A stretch of 22,500 nt of DNA from positions 212,501 to 235,000 of the forward strand of contig CAJNDS010000824.1 in NCBI GenBank assembly GCA_905221605.1, read 5' to 3'. This stretch comes from Symbiodinium natans (taxonomy: Eukaryota > Sar > Dinophyceae > Suessiales > Symbiodiniaceae). A model generated the notes under the pieces. It was given only the letters and a program-made list of their open reading frames with translations. It searched no databases and was not told where the DNA came from. A program made the position numbers and the translations under genes. Of the stretch, positions 1-8,267 are shown one piece after another (the first letter of the stretch is position 1; each line of letters starts with the position of its first letter).

Positions 1-207
1 AAAACTGTACTTGTAACCCACTTGTACGCCCCTTAAGTTGCCCCAAGATGGTTATACGTAGAGTTTTTGTACAGTTATCATTGGTGTTACAAGTACCCAT
101 GAACCTCCAAGTAGAGTTTTGGACACGTCCATCCCATGGTTCGTAGCCCGACTCACCACTGCAGCTCAAGCAGCTAAAGCTGTCAAGATCCCACCCTGAC
201 CTGACTG
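1..207. other. no gene recognised
   Basis: This stretch is moderately AT-rich and has no convincing reading frame. A short leucine/lysine-rich frame follows a CTGCAG near 163, but it lacks the AG|G acceptor seen elsewhere, so I do not call an exon. Confidence 0.5.
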
Positions 208-262
208 TTTAGGCTTTAGGCTTTAGGGTTTTAGGGTTTTAGGGTTTTAGGATTTAGGGTTC
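208..262 (+). repeat. degenerate telomere-like array, TTTAGGG sense
   Basis: Units of TTTAGGC, TTTAGGG and TTTTAGGG follow one another. Sense is given as read on the + strand. No exon could be tied to it. Confidence 0.9.
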
Positions 263-1065
263 ACCCTGGCTTTTTGGGTCCCGACATGCAACTCCCTCGG
301 CTTTCGATTACGAGACGAAGCTTGTTACCAAAACTCAAGCGCCAACTGGCTTGAAGGCAGGATCCCCGCAATGCCTACCAAAATGGTGGTTTCCGAAATT
401 TAAGGTACTCAGGTACTCTATTGGGGCCCTTACTATAAGGGAATCCTATTATTAGGGTCTATTTTCACTGTTTTCACTAAGGTCGGAAGAATTGCAACTA
501 CCATTCCCGTATGGTCCTGATACAATTGTGCTGTACAACCCCCCCCCCCCCCCTCCCCCTCCAAAAAAACAAAACCTATTCTGGATGATTCAGGTCCGAT
601 CGTATTTCTACAAGGTACTTAGAATTCACGCGACCAAAAATCATCCTTCTTACGAAGAAGGCTCCTGCGCGACATCCAACATCCTAAGCCCTATAACCCA
701 GACTCTCCCCAGACTCCTCCCCGGAGTCCTGTTTTTGGCCGGTTGCGCTGCGCTCCTAGAGAGTTGAGGGGACCATCGCCAGGTCGTGACATCTGCAGAG
801 AGGACTCGCGCGCGCAGGGGTCAACGCGGAAACCCTCAATCCATCTGAACCCCAAAGTTGGAAGTTTATTTGAGGCCGGAAGCCTTCGCAGGCTTCGGGG
901 TCTAGTCTTCAGGTATTCTTGACATGACCGGATGGGCTCCATCTGCTTTTTGAGACAGCGTCCTTCGCAGGATGACGATGTGTGGCACCATGGGATTTCT
1001 CTCGCCGGAGCTGACGGGGGTGGGTGCCGGGATCCCGGGACCAGTTGCGCAATTGGATCGGATTG
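263..1065. other. no gene recognised; poly-C tract
   Basis: I find no exon with a matching acceptor and donor. A poly-C run near 540-562 makes a proline stretch in one open frame (492-767), which I treat as chance. The segment near 423-465 (GGGGCCC, then TAAGGGAATCCT) resembles segments near 2240, 12480 and 18210 and is probably a remnant of a dispersed repeat. Confidence 0.45.
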
Positions 1066-1067
1066 TG

Positions 1068-1192
1068 TAATCCCCTCCCCCCTAATATGAACCCCCCCCC
1101 CCTCTACCATTAAACACCCCCAATATTCTATCACAGTGGGAGTATGTAATACTAGGGGCTAGGGGAGGTTTAATACTAGGGGGAGGGGATTA
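1068..1192. repeat. fold-back element 1 (MITE-like)
   Basis: The segment 1068-1092 is nearly the reverse complement of 1168-1192 (about 21 of 25 positions with one indel). Between them lies a C-rich and then G-rich centre. It could fold into a long hairpin. It has no coding capacity and is the first of a local cluster. Confidence 0.6.
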
Positions 1193-1332
1193 AGGCCGCT
1201 GCAGACATCCATGTTATCGAGGCTATCCTCTCGACGGCTTCGGTGATGAGCTCTGGCGCAAATACCCAAACAGGCGCATCTAGCACTGCTTCCCCACATA
1301 GTATCTCCGCATACATGCCTGTATAAGTGTAG

Positions 1333-1443
1333 TTTGGGATGTTCCCCCTTATACTAACAGGCCCTAATAGGGATTACAATCGGCAATAGGAGGTACTATA
1401 ATCCCTACTAAGGACTGTTTGGTATATCGGGGAGCATCCCAAA
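1333..1443. repeat. fold-back element 2 (MITE-like)
   Basis: The left end TTTGGGATGTTCCCC (1333-1347) is matched by the inverted right end GGGGAGCATCCCAAA (1429-1443). The similarity continues inward past TAGGGATTA on the left and TAATCCCTA on the right. A single-arm relative lies at about 8068-8150, so this is a dispersed family. Confidence 0.7.
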
Positions 1444-1517
1444 GTGTGGTATAAATCTGCCCGACATGTTCACTCTTTTTGAGTGCGCCCCTTTTTGTTT
1501 CTCGACCCGAACCTTGG

Positions 1518-1616
1518 GGACGAAATGGACCCTAAAAGGGTTTATGGTTCATATACCTTAATAGGAATTATAGTAGTATAGGGTATATGACCCCAATTTG
1601 AGGGTTCATTTCGTCC
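1518..1616. repeat. fold-back element 3 (MITE-like)
   Basis: The arm at 1518-1533 (GGACGAAATGGACCCT) is inverted at 1601-1616 with one mismatch. An inner pair, CATATACC and GGTATATG, strengthens the hairpin. Confidence 0.7.
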
Positions 1617-1741
1617 TAAAGGAAGTACAACGCCTCTCGGCTCTGAAGAGGCGTCGATGTGGAGGTCTTCAACCCCTTCAAAACAGACGCGTGCCCCACT
1701 GCTGGTCCCGACACCCTGGTGGCCGCGCATCTTGCGGTCTA

Positions 1742-1815
1742 GGTTGGGGTATACGGTCCATGTACCCTCATAGGGGTTACAGTAAGTTATCTAGTAGTAC
1801 GGGGTATATGGTGCG
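1742..1815. repeat. degenerate relative of fold-back element 3
   Basis: It shares the order of motifs seen in the centre of element 3: a GGTATACGG-like start, an ATAGGGGTTACAGTA-like core, then TAGTAGTACGGGGTATATGG. The outer arms are lost. Confidence 0.45.
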
Positions 1816-2048
1816 AATCTTACGGGTCGCTCAAGGATCAGGGTTTCGAACAACCCCATGGCAGCCTCATTCTTCGTGAGCCTGCCAGGTACTCCTTCGG
1901 CGTCACCATGCAAGTCACGCTGCTGGGTGAGGCAGCCATGGGAACTCTAAACCCTAAACCCTTGAAGCCCCACAGGAAGTGCAAAGAGGGAGACCCTCTG
2001 CACAAGTTCGTTGTGAACGTGTTAGTTCCTCGCGCGTGTGTCTTCCAG

Positions 2049-2112
2049 GACGGCGCCCGGAAGAAAACCGTGAAGCGGAAGGGGCCAATGATGTCAGCTT
2101 CCCGGAAGGGCG
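2049..2112 (+). CDS. candidate exon, gene A (basic segment)
   Basis: After a pyrimidine-rich acceptor (TGTCTTCCAG|G), 21 codons are open with mostly G or C in third position; they read DGARKKTVKRKG and continue to ASRKG. The exon ends one base into a codon exactly where a TTTAGGG array begins, giving a GT donor from the repeat. The next candidate exon starts with two bases, so the phase fits. Product unknown. The same frame is open upstream to 1908, so the start is uncertain. Confidence 0.4.
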
Positions 2113-2157
2113 GTTTAGGGTTTAGGGTTTAGGGTTTAGGGTTTAGGGTTTAGGGTT
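2113..2157 (+). repeat. TTTAGGG-sense array at donor of candidate exon 2049-2112
   Basis: Six near-perfect units directly follow the coding-like segment. Confidence 0.95.
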
Positions 2158-2837
2158 AGTTGAGGTGTCAGGTTTGAGGTATAGGCTTGCCGTTGAGGTC
2201 CTAATATGGGGCCTGAATAATTAGAACAGCGTTTTGGGGGTTGTTATAGTACAATCATAAGGGAATATTATTGGTAATTATTCCGACCCCTGTGGTACAT
2301 CTCGCCCTCCTGCTTTGAGGCTGCCGCTGCATCTGAGCGAGGCCGCTGGCTTTGTGTCAGTCAGGGGCGTTGAGTGCGTTTTTTGGCGCCGGGAGAGGCC
2401 GAAAAACTCAAGACCCTGAGCCCTTTTTGCTGCGTGCTGGAGGCACCTAAGGCCCAAAACCTCAACACCCCCAACCTTCCTTCGAACCTTTAGGAGGCTT
2501 TTGGGTCTGGGTCAGAAGCCCCTCAAGTTTAAGCTGAGTGCCGCAATCGGTTGTCGAGTTTAGGGGTTAGGGGATGGGGGTCCAAAGGGAACAGTAGTCT
2601 TGGCAGACAAGAACATGAGCCGAGACACGCAACTTCTAGAGCTTGCGTTTGTTCAAGAGGTATTCAAAGGGTCGCAGGGGTTTAGTCAGAGTTGTGGGGC
2701 CAAGTGCGGGCTTGCCCAAGTGGCAAGGCAGATGATGCCCTCATCACCGCTTAGGCTGCGCAAGGTCAAGTCAGGCCCGCTGCGGATCTGGGCGTGAGCC
2801 GCGAAGGCGCGGAGGATCTCAGGCGCAACACCTGCAG
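2158..2837. other. probable intron; coding-like frames not resolved
   Basis: Two overlapping open frames run on the + strand between 2600 and 2880: one with KNMSRDTQLLELAFVQE, another with SREGAEDLRRN. Both look protein-like, but neither has an AG|G acceptor that would fix it. An AT-rich palindromic patch lies near 2240-2285. Confidence 0.35.
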
Positions 2838-2881
2838 GCTTCGCCGGGAGTATGTGGAAGCCAGGGGCAATGGAGATTGAC
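2838..2881 (+). CDS. candidate exon, gene A
   Basis: It begins after CCTGCAG|G with two bases that complete the codon left by 2049-2112, then reads FAGSMWKPGAMEID. A GA donor at 2882 would end it in phase 0, as the exon at 3235 needs; a GT donor at 2890 would not fit. Weakly supported. Confidence 0.3.
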
Positions 2882-2979
2882 GAGAAAAGGTTGGCAGGCA
2901 GCCGATCAGCTATCTTTCGACAAACCAGGTATCTCGACATAAGCATTGTGAGATATCATGATTCAATTTAAACATGCCT

Positions 2980-3213
2980 AAGCCACCCCACACCACAAAC
3001 CGCAAACGCCAGACCCCAAACCCAAACCCTAAACCGCCAACCCTAAACAACAAACCTTAAACCCCAAACCCTGAACCGAAAACCCTGAACCCTAAACCCC
3101 AAACCCAAACCCAAACCGAACCCTAAACCCAAGCCCTAAGCGTTAAGCCCGAAACCCTAAACCCTAAACCCTAAGCCCTAAACCCCAAACCCTAAACCCT
3201 AAACCCGAAACCC
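2980..3213 (-). repeat. CCCTAAA-sense array, degenerate
   Basis: CCCTAAA and variants (CCCCAAA, CCGCAAA, CCCAAAC) reach to within about 20 nt of the acceptor of exon 3235-3270. Confidence 0.95.
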
Positions 3214-3234
3214 CAAGTCAAAACCGGCGCACAG

Positions 3235-3270
3235 GCCGAGAATGCAGAGCTGCTTGAGCAGCTCCGTGAG
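3235..3270 (+). CDS. candidate exon, gene A (coiled-coil segment)
   Basis: ACAG|G acceptor, then AENAELLEQLRE with leucine spacing typical of a coiled coil, then a GC donor (GAG|GCGGGA). It is phase 0 at both ends. A CCCTAAA array precedes it and a TTTAGGG array follows, the arrangement seen at the firm CFAP58 exons. Confidence 0.6.
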
Positions 3271-3313
3271 GCGGGAAGGCTGTGCCCCGAGGCCAGAGGG
3301 CCCTCCGTGTGTT

Positions 3314-3455
3314 GGGGGGTTTGGGGTTTAGGGTTTAGGGTTGAGGGTTTAGGGTTTAGGGGTTTAGGGTTTAGGGTTTAGGGTTTAGGCGTTTAGGGTT
3401 TAGGGTCTAGGGTCTAGGGTTTAGGGTCTAGGGCTTCGGGTTGAGGGTTTAAGGT
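3314..3455 (+). repeat. TTTAGGG-sense array
   Basis: Mixed TTTAGGG, TTGAGGG and TCTAGGG units, about 45 nt downstream of exon 3235-3270. Confidence 0.95.
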
Positions 3456-3579
3456 GGGGTGGGGTGGACTCATTCCAGTTGCTGCACTCTCGGTCTGAAG
3501 CTTGGGGAAGGGTGGCGCTGTGGCCTCTTAATGCTCGGTTGACATAGGGGCCTACTCGATTGGATTTTCTGGGTAGCCC

Positions 3580-4000
<421 letters not shown>

Positions 4001-4002
4001 AG

Positions 4003-4074
4003 GGCGAGAACCTCTTGGTCGAGAAGCTCCTGCCCTTCTCGCAGTCCCGGCGATCGTCGCTGACGGACTTCCAG
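4003..4074 (+). CDS. candidate exon, gene A
   Basis: AGCAG|G acceptor, 24 open codons with high third-position GC (starting GENLLVEKLLPFSQSRR and ending in LTDFQ), then a GT donor (CAG|GTTCCC). Phase 0 at both ends. It is bracketed by a CCCTAAA array (adjacent) and a TTTAGGG array (18 nt away). RRSS resembles a basophilic kinase site, but no family is recognised. Confidence 0.65.
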
Positions 4075-4091
4075 GTTCCCAAGCTTTTGTA

Positions 4092-4215
4092 AGGGTTTAG
4101 GGTTTAGGATATAGGGTTTAGGGTTTAGGGTTTAGGGTTTAAGGTTTGAGGTCCAGGGTTGAGGGTGTAGGGTGTAGGGCTTAGGGCTTCGGGGGCTCCC
4201 TAAAACCCTAACCTT
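4092..4215 (+). repeat. TTTAGGG-sense array
   Basis: It starts 18 nt after the donor of exon 4003-4074 and decays to GTGTAGGG-type units. Confidence 0.95.
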
Positions 4216-4383
4216 GAATCCTAAACCAACTGTCAATGGCTGCCACGGTTTGGGGGGGGGGGGGGGGGAGAAGTTGTTGGATTTCGGGGGGTGGAGGGGG
4301 TGGGGGGGGCTGGGCCGGGGCGGGTTCACGCTTTGCCGGCTTGGGGAGACCGCGGGCTTGCTGAAAAGCTTTCGCTTTGATTT

Positions 4384-4496
4384 CAGGGTTTAGGGTTTAG
4401 GATTTAGGAATTTAGGGCTTAGGGTTTAGGATTTAGGAATTTAGGGTTTAGGGTTTAGGATTTAGGATTTAGGAATTTAGGGTTTAGGGTTGTTGA
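4384..4496 (+). repeat. TTTAGGG-sense array with a higher-order unit
   Basis: A longer repeat built of TTTAGGG, TTTAGGA and a spacer GAATTTAGGG recurs three times, showing local duplication of a compound unit. The spacer 4497-4569 has open frames but lies between TTTAGGG and CCCTAAA arrays, so I read it as intron interior. Confidence 0.9.
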
Positions 4497-4569
4497 TGCG
4501 CAGGTTCGGATGGGCCAAGTGCCGGGGTGCTTGGGCGGATATTTGGGGGAGACGGATTCCCCACAAGGC

Positions 4570-4674
4570 GCCCTAAACCCTAAACCCTAAACCCTAAACC
4601 CTAAACCCTAAACCCGAAACCCGAAACCCCAAACCCCAAACCCTAAACCCTCAACCCGAAACCCTGAAACCCTA
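4570..4674 (-). repeat. CCCTAAA-sense array
   Basis: Perfect units first, then CCCGAAA, CCCCAAA and CCCTCAA variants. It is the 3' partner of the TTTAGGG arrays in the same putative intron. Confidence 0.95.
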
Positions 4675-4750
4675 CCTTCGGAGAACTCCCGCATGAGGGA
4701 AGCTGAAATTCCTCTCGGGGTGAAGTCTCCGTTCTTGCCGCTGGCGCGAG

Positions 4751-4805
4751 GTGAAGAATCACGCCTTCTTCCGCAAGCACTTGAAGTGCAACTCGGGCAG
4801 CGCAG
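4751..4805 (+). CDS. candidate exon, gene A
   Basis: GCGAG|G acceptor, then VKNHAFFRKHLKCNSGSA with G or C in almost every third position, and a GT donor one base into the next codon. It starts in phase 0, as exon 4003-4074 requires, and hands one base to exon 5530-5590. KNHAFFR resembles the end of AGC-kinase domains, but this is too short to claim. A rival frame is open over 4674-4810 with poorer codon use. Confidence 0.5.
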
Positions 4806-4860
4806 GTCTAGGGTTTAGGGTTTAGGGTTTAGGGTTTAGGGTTTAGGGTGTAGGTTGTAG
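4806..4860 (+). repeat. TTTAGGG-sense array at a donor
   Basis: It begins within the donor (GTCTAGGG) of exon 4751-4805. GTCTAGGG-like sequence recurs near 4863; an alternative last exon from 4868 to a TGA at 4942-4944 is possible. Confidence 0.9.
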
Positions 4861-5002
4861 TGTCTAGGGCTGCGTTTGAGCTCATGTTTGCCGATAGGTC
4901 TTCGTCGGAGGCTTCTTTTCAATTCCACCGATTTTGGGTCGTGATAAACTCGGGTCTAGCATTTTGGTATCTCTTAGAATCCCTTGCAACCAAAAGATCC
5001 AC

Positions 5003-5038
5003 CGTAAACCCTAAACCCTAAACCCAAAACCCTACACC

Positions 5039-5098
<60 letters not shown>

Positions 5099-5211
5099 AC
5101 CCTAAACCCTAAACCCTAAGCCCTAACCCTAAACCCTAAACCCTAAACCCTAAACCCTAAACCCTAAACCCTAAACCCTAAACCCTGACTCCCACACCCT
5201 CTAAACCCTAA
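5003..5211 (-). repeat. CCCTAAA-sense array with CCCTCAA block
   Basis: About nine CCCTCAA units (near 5036-5100) are flanked by perfect CCCTAAA, the same arrangement as at 3826-4000. Confidence 0.95.
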
Positions 5212-5256
5212 GCGGCCTCCAACTTAGAGTGGCCTACCTTGCATCCTGTGGAAGCC

Positions 5257-5486
5257 CTGAACCCTAAACCCTAAACCCTAAACCCGAAACCCTATACCCT
5301 AAACCCTAAACCCTAAGCCCTAAACCCCTAAACCCTAGACCCTAAACCCTAAACCCGAAACTCCTAACCCTAAACCCTAAACCCCCAACCCTAAACCCTA
5401 TACCCTAAACCCTAAACCCGCAACCCCTAACCCTAAATCCTAACCCTAAACCCTTAACCCCTATAACTCCTCAACCCTAACCCACG
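5257..5486 (-). repeat. CCCTAAA-sense array, degenerate
   Basis: Heptamers with single-base changes end about 44 nt before exon 5530-5590. Confidence 0.95.
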
Positions 5487-5529
5487 TGCTGACACGAGAA
5501 TTTTAGGGTAGGGACCTCTGGGATCCCAG

Positions 5530-5590
5530 GCGACGACGCAGAAGATTTCCTCCTGAGCCAAGCCGGCAAAGAGACCGACCTGATGTCACC
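5530..5590 (+). CDS. candidate exon, gene A (acidic segment)
   Basis: TCCCAG|G acceptor, two bases completing a codon, then DDAEDFLLSQAGKETDLMS and a consensus donor GTAAGG at 5591. Phases fit exon 4751-4805 before it and 5853-5877 after it. Function unknown. Confidence 0.65.
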
Positions 5591-5625
5591 GTAAGGGTGG
5601 GAAGCCAGGCCATGGTCGGTTGAGG

Positions 5626-5836
5626 AACCCTAAACCCTAAACCCTAAACCCTAAACCCTAAACCCTAAACCCTAAACCCTAAACCCTAAACCCTAAACCC
5701 TAAACCCTAAACCCTAAACCCTAACCCTAACCCTAAACCCTAAACCCTAAACCCTAAACCCTAAACCCTAAACCCCAAACCCTAAACCCTAATCCCTAAA
5801 CCCTAAACCCTAAACCCTAAACCCTAAGCCTAAACC
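5626..5836 (-). repeat. CCCTAAA-sense array, near-perfect
   Basis: About 30 heptamers with very few changes, ending about 16 nt before the acceptor at 5851-5852. Confidence 0.97.
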
Positions 5837-5852
5837 CATTCTCTGTCTCCAG

Positions 5853-5877
5853 CAAGCAAGCCATGAGCGCTGTGCAG
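5853..5877 (+). CDS. candidate short exon, gene A
   Basis: A pyrimidine-rich acceptor (CTCTGTCTCCAG) is followed by one base that completes the codon from 5590, then KQAMSAVQ and a GC donor. It lacks the usual G after AG, so the exact edge is uncertain. The same frame continues past one TGA into 5893-5988. Confidence 0.4.
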
Positions 5878-5892
5878 GCTCGTCGCTCCTGA

Positions 5893-5988
5893 GATGGGCT
5901 GACGGATGTTATGTTTGGCGAGCTGGATGAAATTGGTGCGCTCCCGAAGAAAGATCGTAATGGGGCCACCATTCTGCATCCTGCGGCC
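5893..5988 (+). other. coding-like segment, possible ankyrin-type motif
   Basis: The frame reads DGLTDVMFGELDEIG, then KKDRNGATILHPAA. The last part resembles the ankyrin-repeat signature (D..G.TPLH.AA). It is in frame with 5853-5877 but separated by a TGA at 5890-5892. It may be an exon with an unseen acceptor, or a decayed exon. Confidence 0.3.
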
Positions 5989-6066
5989 TCAACCCTACAC
6001 CCTAAACCCTAAACCCTAAACCCTAAACCCTAAACCCTAAACCCTAAACCCTAAACCCTAAACCCT
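5989..6066 (-). repeat. CCCTAAA-sense array, near-perfect
   Basis: Ten or so clean units ending 13 nt before the acceptor of the candidate exon at 6080. Confidence 0.97.
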
Positions 6067-6079
6067 AGTTAAACCAAAG

Positions 6080-6175
6080 TCCAAGTCTGCTTCTTCGGGT
6101 GCCCACACATCTGGGGCGGCACGCCCCCCGAGTGTTACTGCTTCATGCACCTTGGGATGTTTGCAAGATTGCACG
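6080..6175 (+). CDS. candidate exon, gene A
   Basis: AAAG acceptor, 32 open codons in phase 0 (starting SKSASSGAHTSGAARPPS) and a GT donor at 6176. A TTTAGGG array begins about 22 nt later. An overlapping frame from 6086 (CFFGCPHIWGG and on) has higher third-position GC and is a real rival; only transcript data can choose. Confidence 0.4.
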
Positions 6176-6197
6176 GTGGCTTTAGGAGTCTTAGACT

Positions 6198-6243
6198 AGA
6201 GTTTAGGGTTTAGGGTTGAGGGTTTAGGGTTTAGGGTTTAGGC
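6198..6243 (+). repeat. TTTAGGG-sense array
   Basis: Five to six units shortly after the donor at 6176. Confidence 0.95.
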
Positions 6244-6253
6244 ATGTGCATAG

Positions 6254-6373
6254 ACGAAATCTTCGGAATCTGGAGTCCTCTTGTATGCGGCAGCGATGAG
6301 CAAACACCCGAAGTGCCCTGCTGCACATGTCTTTGCAGCTACACTGTGCCCGCTGGAAGCTGCTTATTCCAAG
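6254..6373 (+). CDS. candidate exon, gene A
   Basis: Forty open codons from an AG at 6252-6253: TKSSESGVLLYAAAMSKHP, then CPAAHVFAATLCPLEAAYSK, ending AAG|GTATTT with a good GT donor. Phase 0 at both ends, matching neighbours. The alanine-rich, weakly hydrophobic composition is protein-like, but no family is recognised. The minus strand is also open here. Confidence 0.45.
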
Positions 6374-6406
6374 GTATTTCCAAGACGCCACAGGTATGAC
6401 ATCGAG

Positions 6407-6439
6407 TTTAGGGTTTTGGGTTTTGGGTTTAGGGTTTAG
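6407..6439 (+). repeat. TTTAGGG-sense array supplying an acceptor AG
   Basis: The last unit, TTTAG|G, would serve as the 3' splice site for 6440-6589, making a 66-nt intron made largely of repeat. Confidence 0.85.
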
Positions 6440-6589
6440 GCTACTGACCTTGTCCAACTCCCGTGTTGTGGCTCTTGCGCTTCAAGCATGGTCGTAGTCG
6501 ACGTGGCTGCAGGCTTGCCTGGCTGTTGCCGGTGTTTCCGCTCGATTTCGCTTGAGAAAAAGGAGGGCACCAGGGAAGCTGCTTCCTGA
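6440..6589 (+). CDS. candidate last exon, gene A (Cys-rich)
   Basis: In phase 0 after TTTAG, the frame reads ATDLVQLPCCGSCASSMVVV, then GLPGCCRCF and SLEKKEGTREAAS, to a TGA at 6587-6589. Six cysteines fall in pairs or near-pairs. It would end gene A. The frame reopens after the stop, so a stop gained by mutation, or a missed intron, is also possible. Confidence 0.4.
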   Translation, partial: ATDLVQLPCCGSCASSMVVVDVAAGLPGCCRCFRSISLEKKEGTREAAS

Positions 6590-6849
6590 TGGCAACACAA
6601 GGTTAAACGTGTAGCTGCACAGTATTTGCGCCGTGCAGTTGGACAGAAAGCTCTTCAGGAGGGAAGATACGTGCCGGGAGTGTTGGATGTGTTGGACTCC
6701 AGCCAAAGTGGCTCGGAGCCTTCACGATACATGCGTACTGCTGCATCGCTTCTCACTAGCACTGGCATTCGGAGGACCCAAACGGACTCCGCCTCTGCCG
6801 ATGAAGAGTCAACCGTCGCCAGCAGGGATGTGAACATCGCACCTTGATG
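6590..6849 (+). other. coding-like frame downstream of a TGA
   Basis: The same frame as 6440-6589 resumes with WQHKVKRVAAQYLRRAVGQK, runs through VLDVLDSSQSGSEPSRYMRT and ends VNIAP before TGA. An acceptor-like CACAG lies at 6617-6621. It could be a separate last exon, a 3' UTR remnant or part of a disrupted reading frame. Confidence 0.35.
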
Positions 6850-7477
6850 CGAAGAGTGTCATGAGCTTTTGCATGCTGCACAAGCTCGCGACCTCGTTTC
6901 TTGTAGCCTGAACTGCCGCCCATACAAAGCTGTTAGGGGGCCCTCGAACACCCCAAAAGCCCTAGAGCCCAAGCCTATTGCAAGGCGCTGCTCGAGCGAG
7001 CCCCTGGTGCACGTGCCCCACAGCGCATCGTGGTGGCCCGGCCGCAAGGAGCCTTCGAGCTCCGAGCCCCTCAAGCCCTCCTGCGGGATGTAAGAAATTT
7101 GGTAAAGTGCTATAAGATGTATGAAGCCTAAGCCCCTACACCTATAGAACCCCAACATCCCCCCCCTACCCTTCTGAGGGTCTTAGGAGCTCGCGTCCCT
7201 CGCCCAGGCCCAGAGCTATGCACCTTACGGACCCTTGGACGGGCCCTTTGATGGCCCCTTCAGCTTCTTCCCGGGCCTCTTGGCGCTCGGAGGCCCGTGC
7301 CGAAGCCCTCAATAAGGCTTTGTGGTGCTTTAGATCTAGATCCTTAGCCTTTTTGGGTTTTATTGGGTTTCTTAATGAAGGCAGCTAAAAATTTAATTTT
7401 TAGCTACCCTCTTAAGTGCCCTCAATAAGGTTCCCTTAATGTCGAACCCCCCCTCCCCCCACATTATGCTAAGCCAG
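6850..7477. other. probable intergenic region; short palindrome
   Basis: No gene is supported. The GC-rich part (6900-7100) has overlapping open frames on both strands from GAGCCC-type low-complexity sequence. A palindrome at 7383-7405 has 11-bp arms (AGCTAAAAATT and its complement) around one base. A pyrimidine run (7446-7460) precedes an ATG at 7466 that is in frame with gene B. Confidence 0.5.
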
Positions 7478-7545
7478 GTGAAGGGCAATGATTTGCCGAC
7501 CGAATTGACCAGCCTGCTGTACATACTTGGAGACGCCGAGCCTTG
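7478..7545 (+). CDS. candidate first or internal exon, gene B
   Basis: After AAGCCAG|G the frame reads VKGNDLPTELTSLLYILGDA, then EPW. Upstream it is open to an ATG at 7466 (MLSQ), which could be the start codon if the exon is not cut there. A GC donor at 7546 gives the phase needed by the next exon; a GT at 7550 would not. A short TTTAGGG array follows at 7563. Confidence 0.45.
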
Positions 7546-7562
7546 GCCTGTGCCAGGGGATG

Positions 7563-7583
7563 AAGGGTTTAGGGTTTAGGGTT
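7563..7583 (+). repeat. short TTTAGGG-sense array
   Basis: Three units just downstream of the donor of exon 7478-7545; the intron to 7586 would be only 41 nt, which is unusually short. Confidence 0.85.
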
Positions 7584-7586
7584 CAG

Positions 7587-7652
7587 GGAATTCGAGATTG
7601 ATGAGCAAGTCCTCTCATCTGCTTTGCGACCGCGTGCCACGCGACCTGACAA
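7587..7652 (+). CDS. candidate exon, gene B
   Basis: GGTTCAG|G acceptor, then EFEIDEQVLSSALRPRATRP and a GT donor two bases into a codon. The next exon begins with the single base that completes it (lysine). Such phase agreement across an independent junction is good support. Product unknown. Confidence 0.55.
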
Positions 7653-7706
7653 GTTTTGATCACTCTCCCCAAAACCCGTGAACCTTGGTATTGGGAAGCC
7701 TTTCAG

Positions 7707-7798
7707 ATGCCTTGGCAGCCTGCAGCAGAACCCTAATCCCCCCGAGCCTGAGGAATCTGATTGGCGATTGGTGGGCAAAGGCAAGCAGACGGCGCCAT
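7707..7798 (+). CDS. candidate exon, gene B
   Basis: A CCTTTCAG acceptor is followed by one base and then CLGSLQQNPNPPEPEESDW and RLVGKGKQTAP, to a GT donor (GTGTGAGC). Phases agree on both sides. The final exon bases, GGCGCCATGT across the donor, recur at the next acceptor, so this intron is flanked by a direct repeat. Confidence 0.6.
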
Positions 7799-7817
7799 GT
7801 GTGAGCTTCTGTTGGAA

Positions 7818-7871
7818 CCTTAAACCTTAAACCCTAAACCCTAAACCTTAAACCCTAAACCCTAAACCCTG
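7818..7871 (-). repeat. CCCTAAA-sense array
   Basis: Eight units, then a pyrimidine tract (CTCTTCTTTTTTT), leading to the acceptor at 7914. Confidence 0.95.
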
Positions 7872-7914
7872 AACCCTCTTCTTTTTTTGGCAAGTGTTGA
7901 GTCGTGACAAACAG

Positions 7915-7988
7915 GCGCCATGTTTCAGCTGCGACCCTTGCAAACCTGTGCAGAGACCAAGAAGGATGAAGGCATCTCCCTCTCTCAG
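7915..7988 (+). CDS. candidate exon, gene B
   Basis: AACAG|G acceptor, two bases completing a cysteine codon, then AMFQLRPLQTCAETKKDEG and ISLSQ, to a GT donor. It is bracketed by CCCTAAA before and TTTAGGG 24 nt after. Product unknown. Confidence 0.6.
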
Positions 7989-8011
7989 GTTGTGGCTGCT
8001 CTCTCTTCTTC

Positions 8012-8062
8012 GTTTAGGGGGTTTAGGGTTTAGGGTTTAGGGTTTAGGGTTTAGGGTTTAGG
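8012..8062 (+). repeat. TTTAGGG-sense array
   Basis: Seven units close to the donor at 7989. Confidence 0.95.
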
Positions 8063-8067
8063 CACAA

Positions 8068-8150
8068 ACTTGGGATGCTCCCCCTGACACTACCAGTCCG
8101 TAACAGGGACGTAAACCTGCAGCCTCCCATAGGAGCTTAAGCCGCCAGGA
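8068..8150. repeat. single-arm relative of fold-back element 2
   Basis: TTGGGATGCTCCCC and the inward motif order CAG, CCGTAACAGGGACG match the left arm of the element at 1333-1443. It sits between two TTTAGGG arrays inside a putative intron. Confidence 0.5.
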
Positions 8151-8155
8151 ATACA

Positions 8156-8205
8156 GTTTAGGGTTTAGGGTTTAGGGTTTAGGGTTTAGGGTTTAGGGTT
8201 TAGGG
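8156..8205 (+). repeat. TTTAGGG-sense array
   Basis: Seven perfect units. Confidence 0.97.
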
Positions 8206-8267
8206 CAACTGCGCTATTTTTGCCCTGAGCACTGCACAAGGCTGAAGTGACCTAGTTGTTTACCTAG

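Noticed and set aside
492-767. 91-residue ORF with a proline run
   Set aside because: The run is a poly-C tract and the rest lacks coding character or splice sites.
4509-4569. Possible exon after GCGCAG with frames VRMGQVPG or FGWAKCRG
   Set aside because: It lies after a TTTAGGG array and before a CCCTAAA array, which elsewhere marks intron interior, and two frames compete.
6224-6457. Minus-strand ORFs ending in LNPKP here and at many other sites
   Set aside because: LNPKP and GFRV are translations of CCCTAAA and TTTAGGG; these ORFs are extended only by the repeats.
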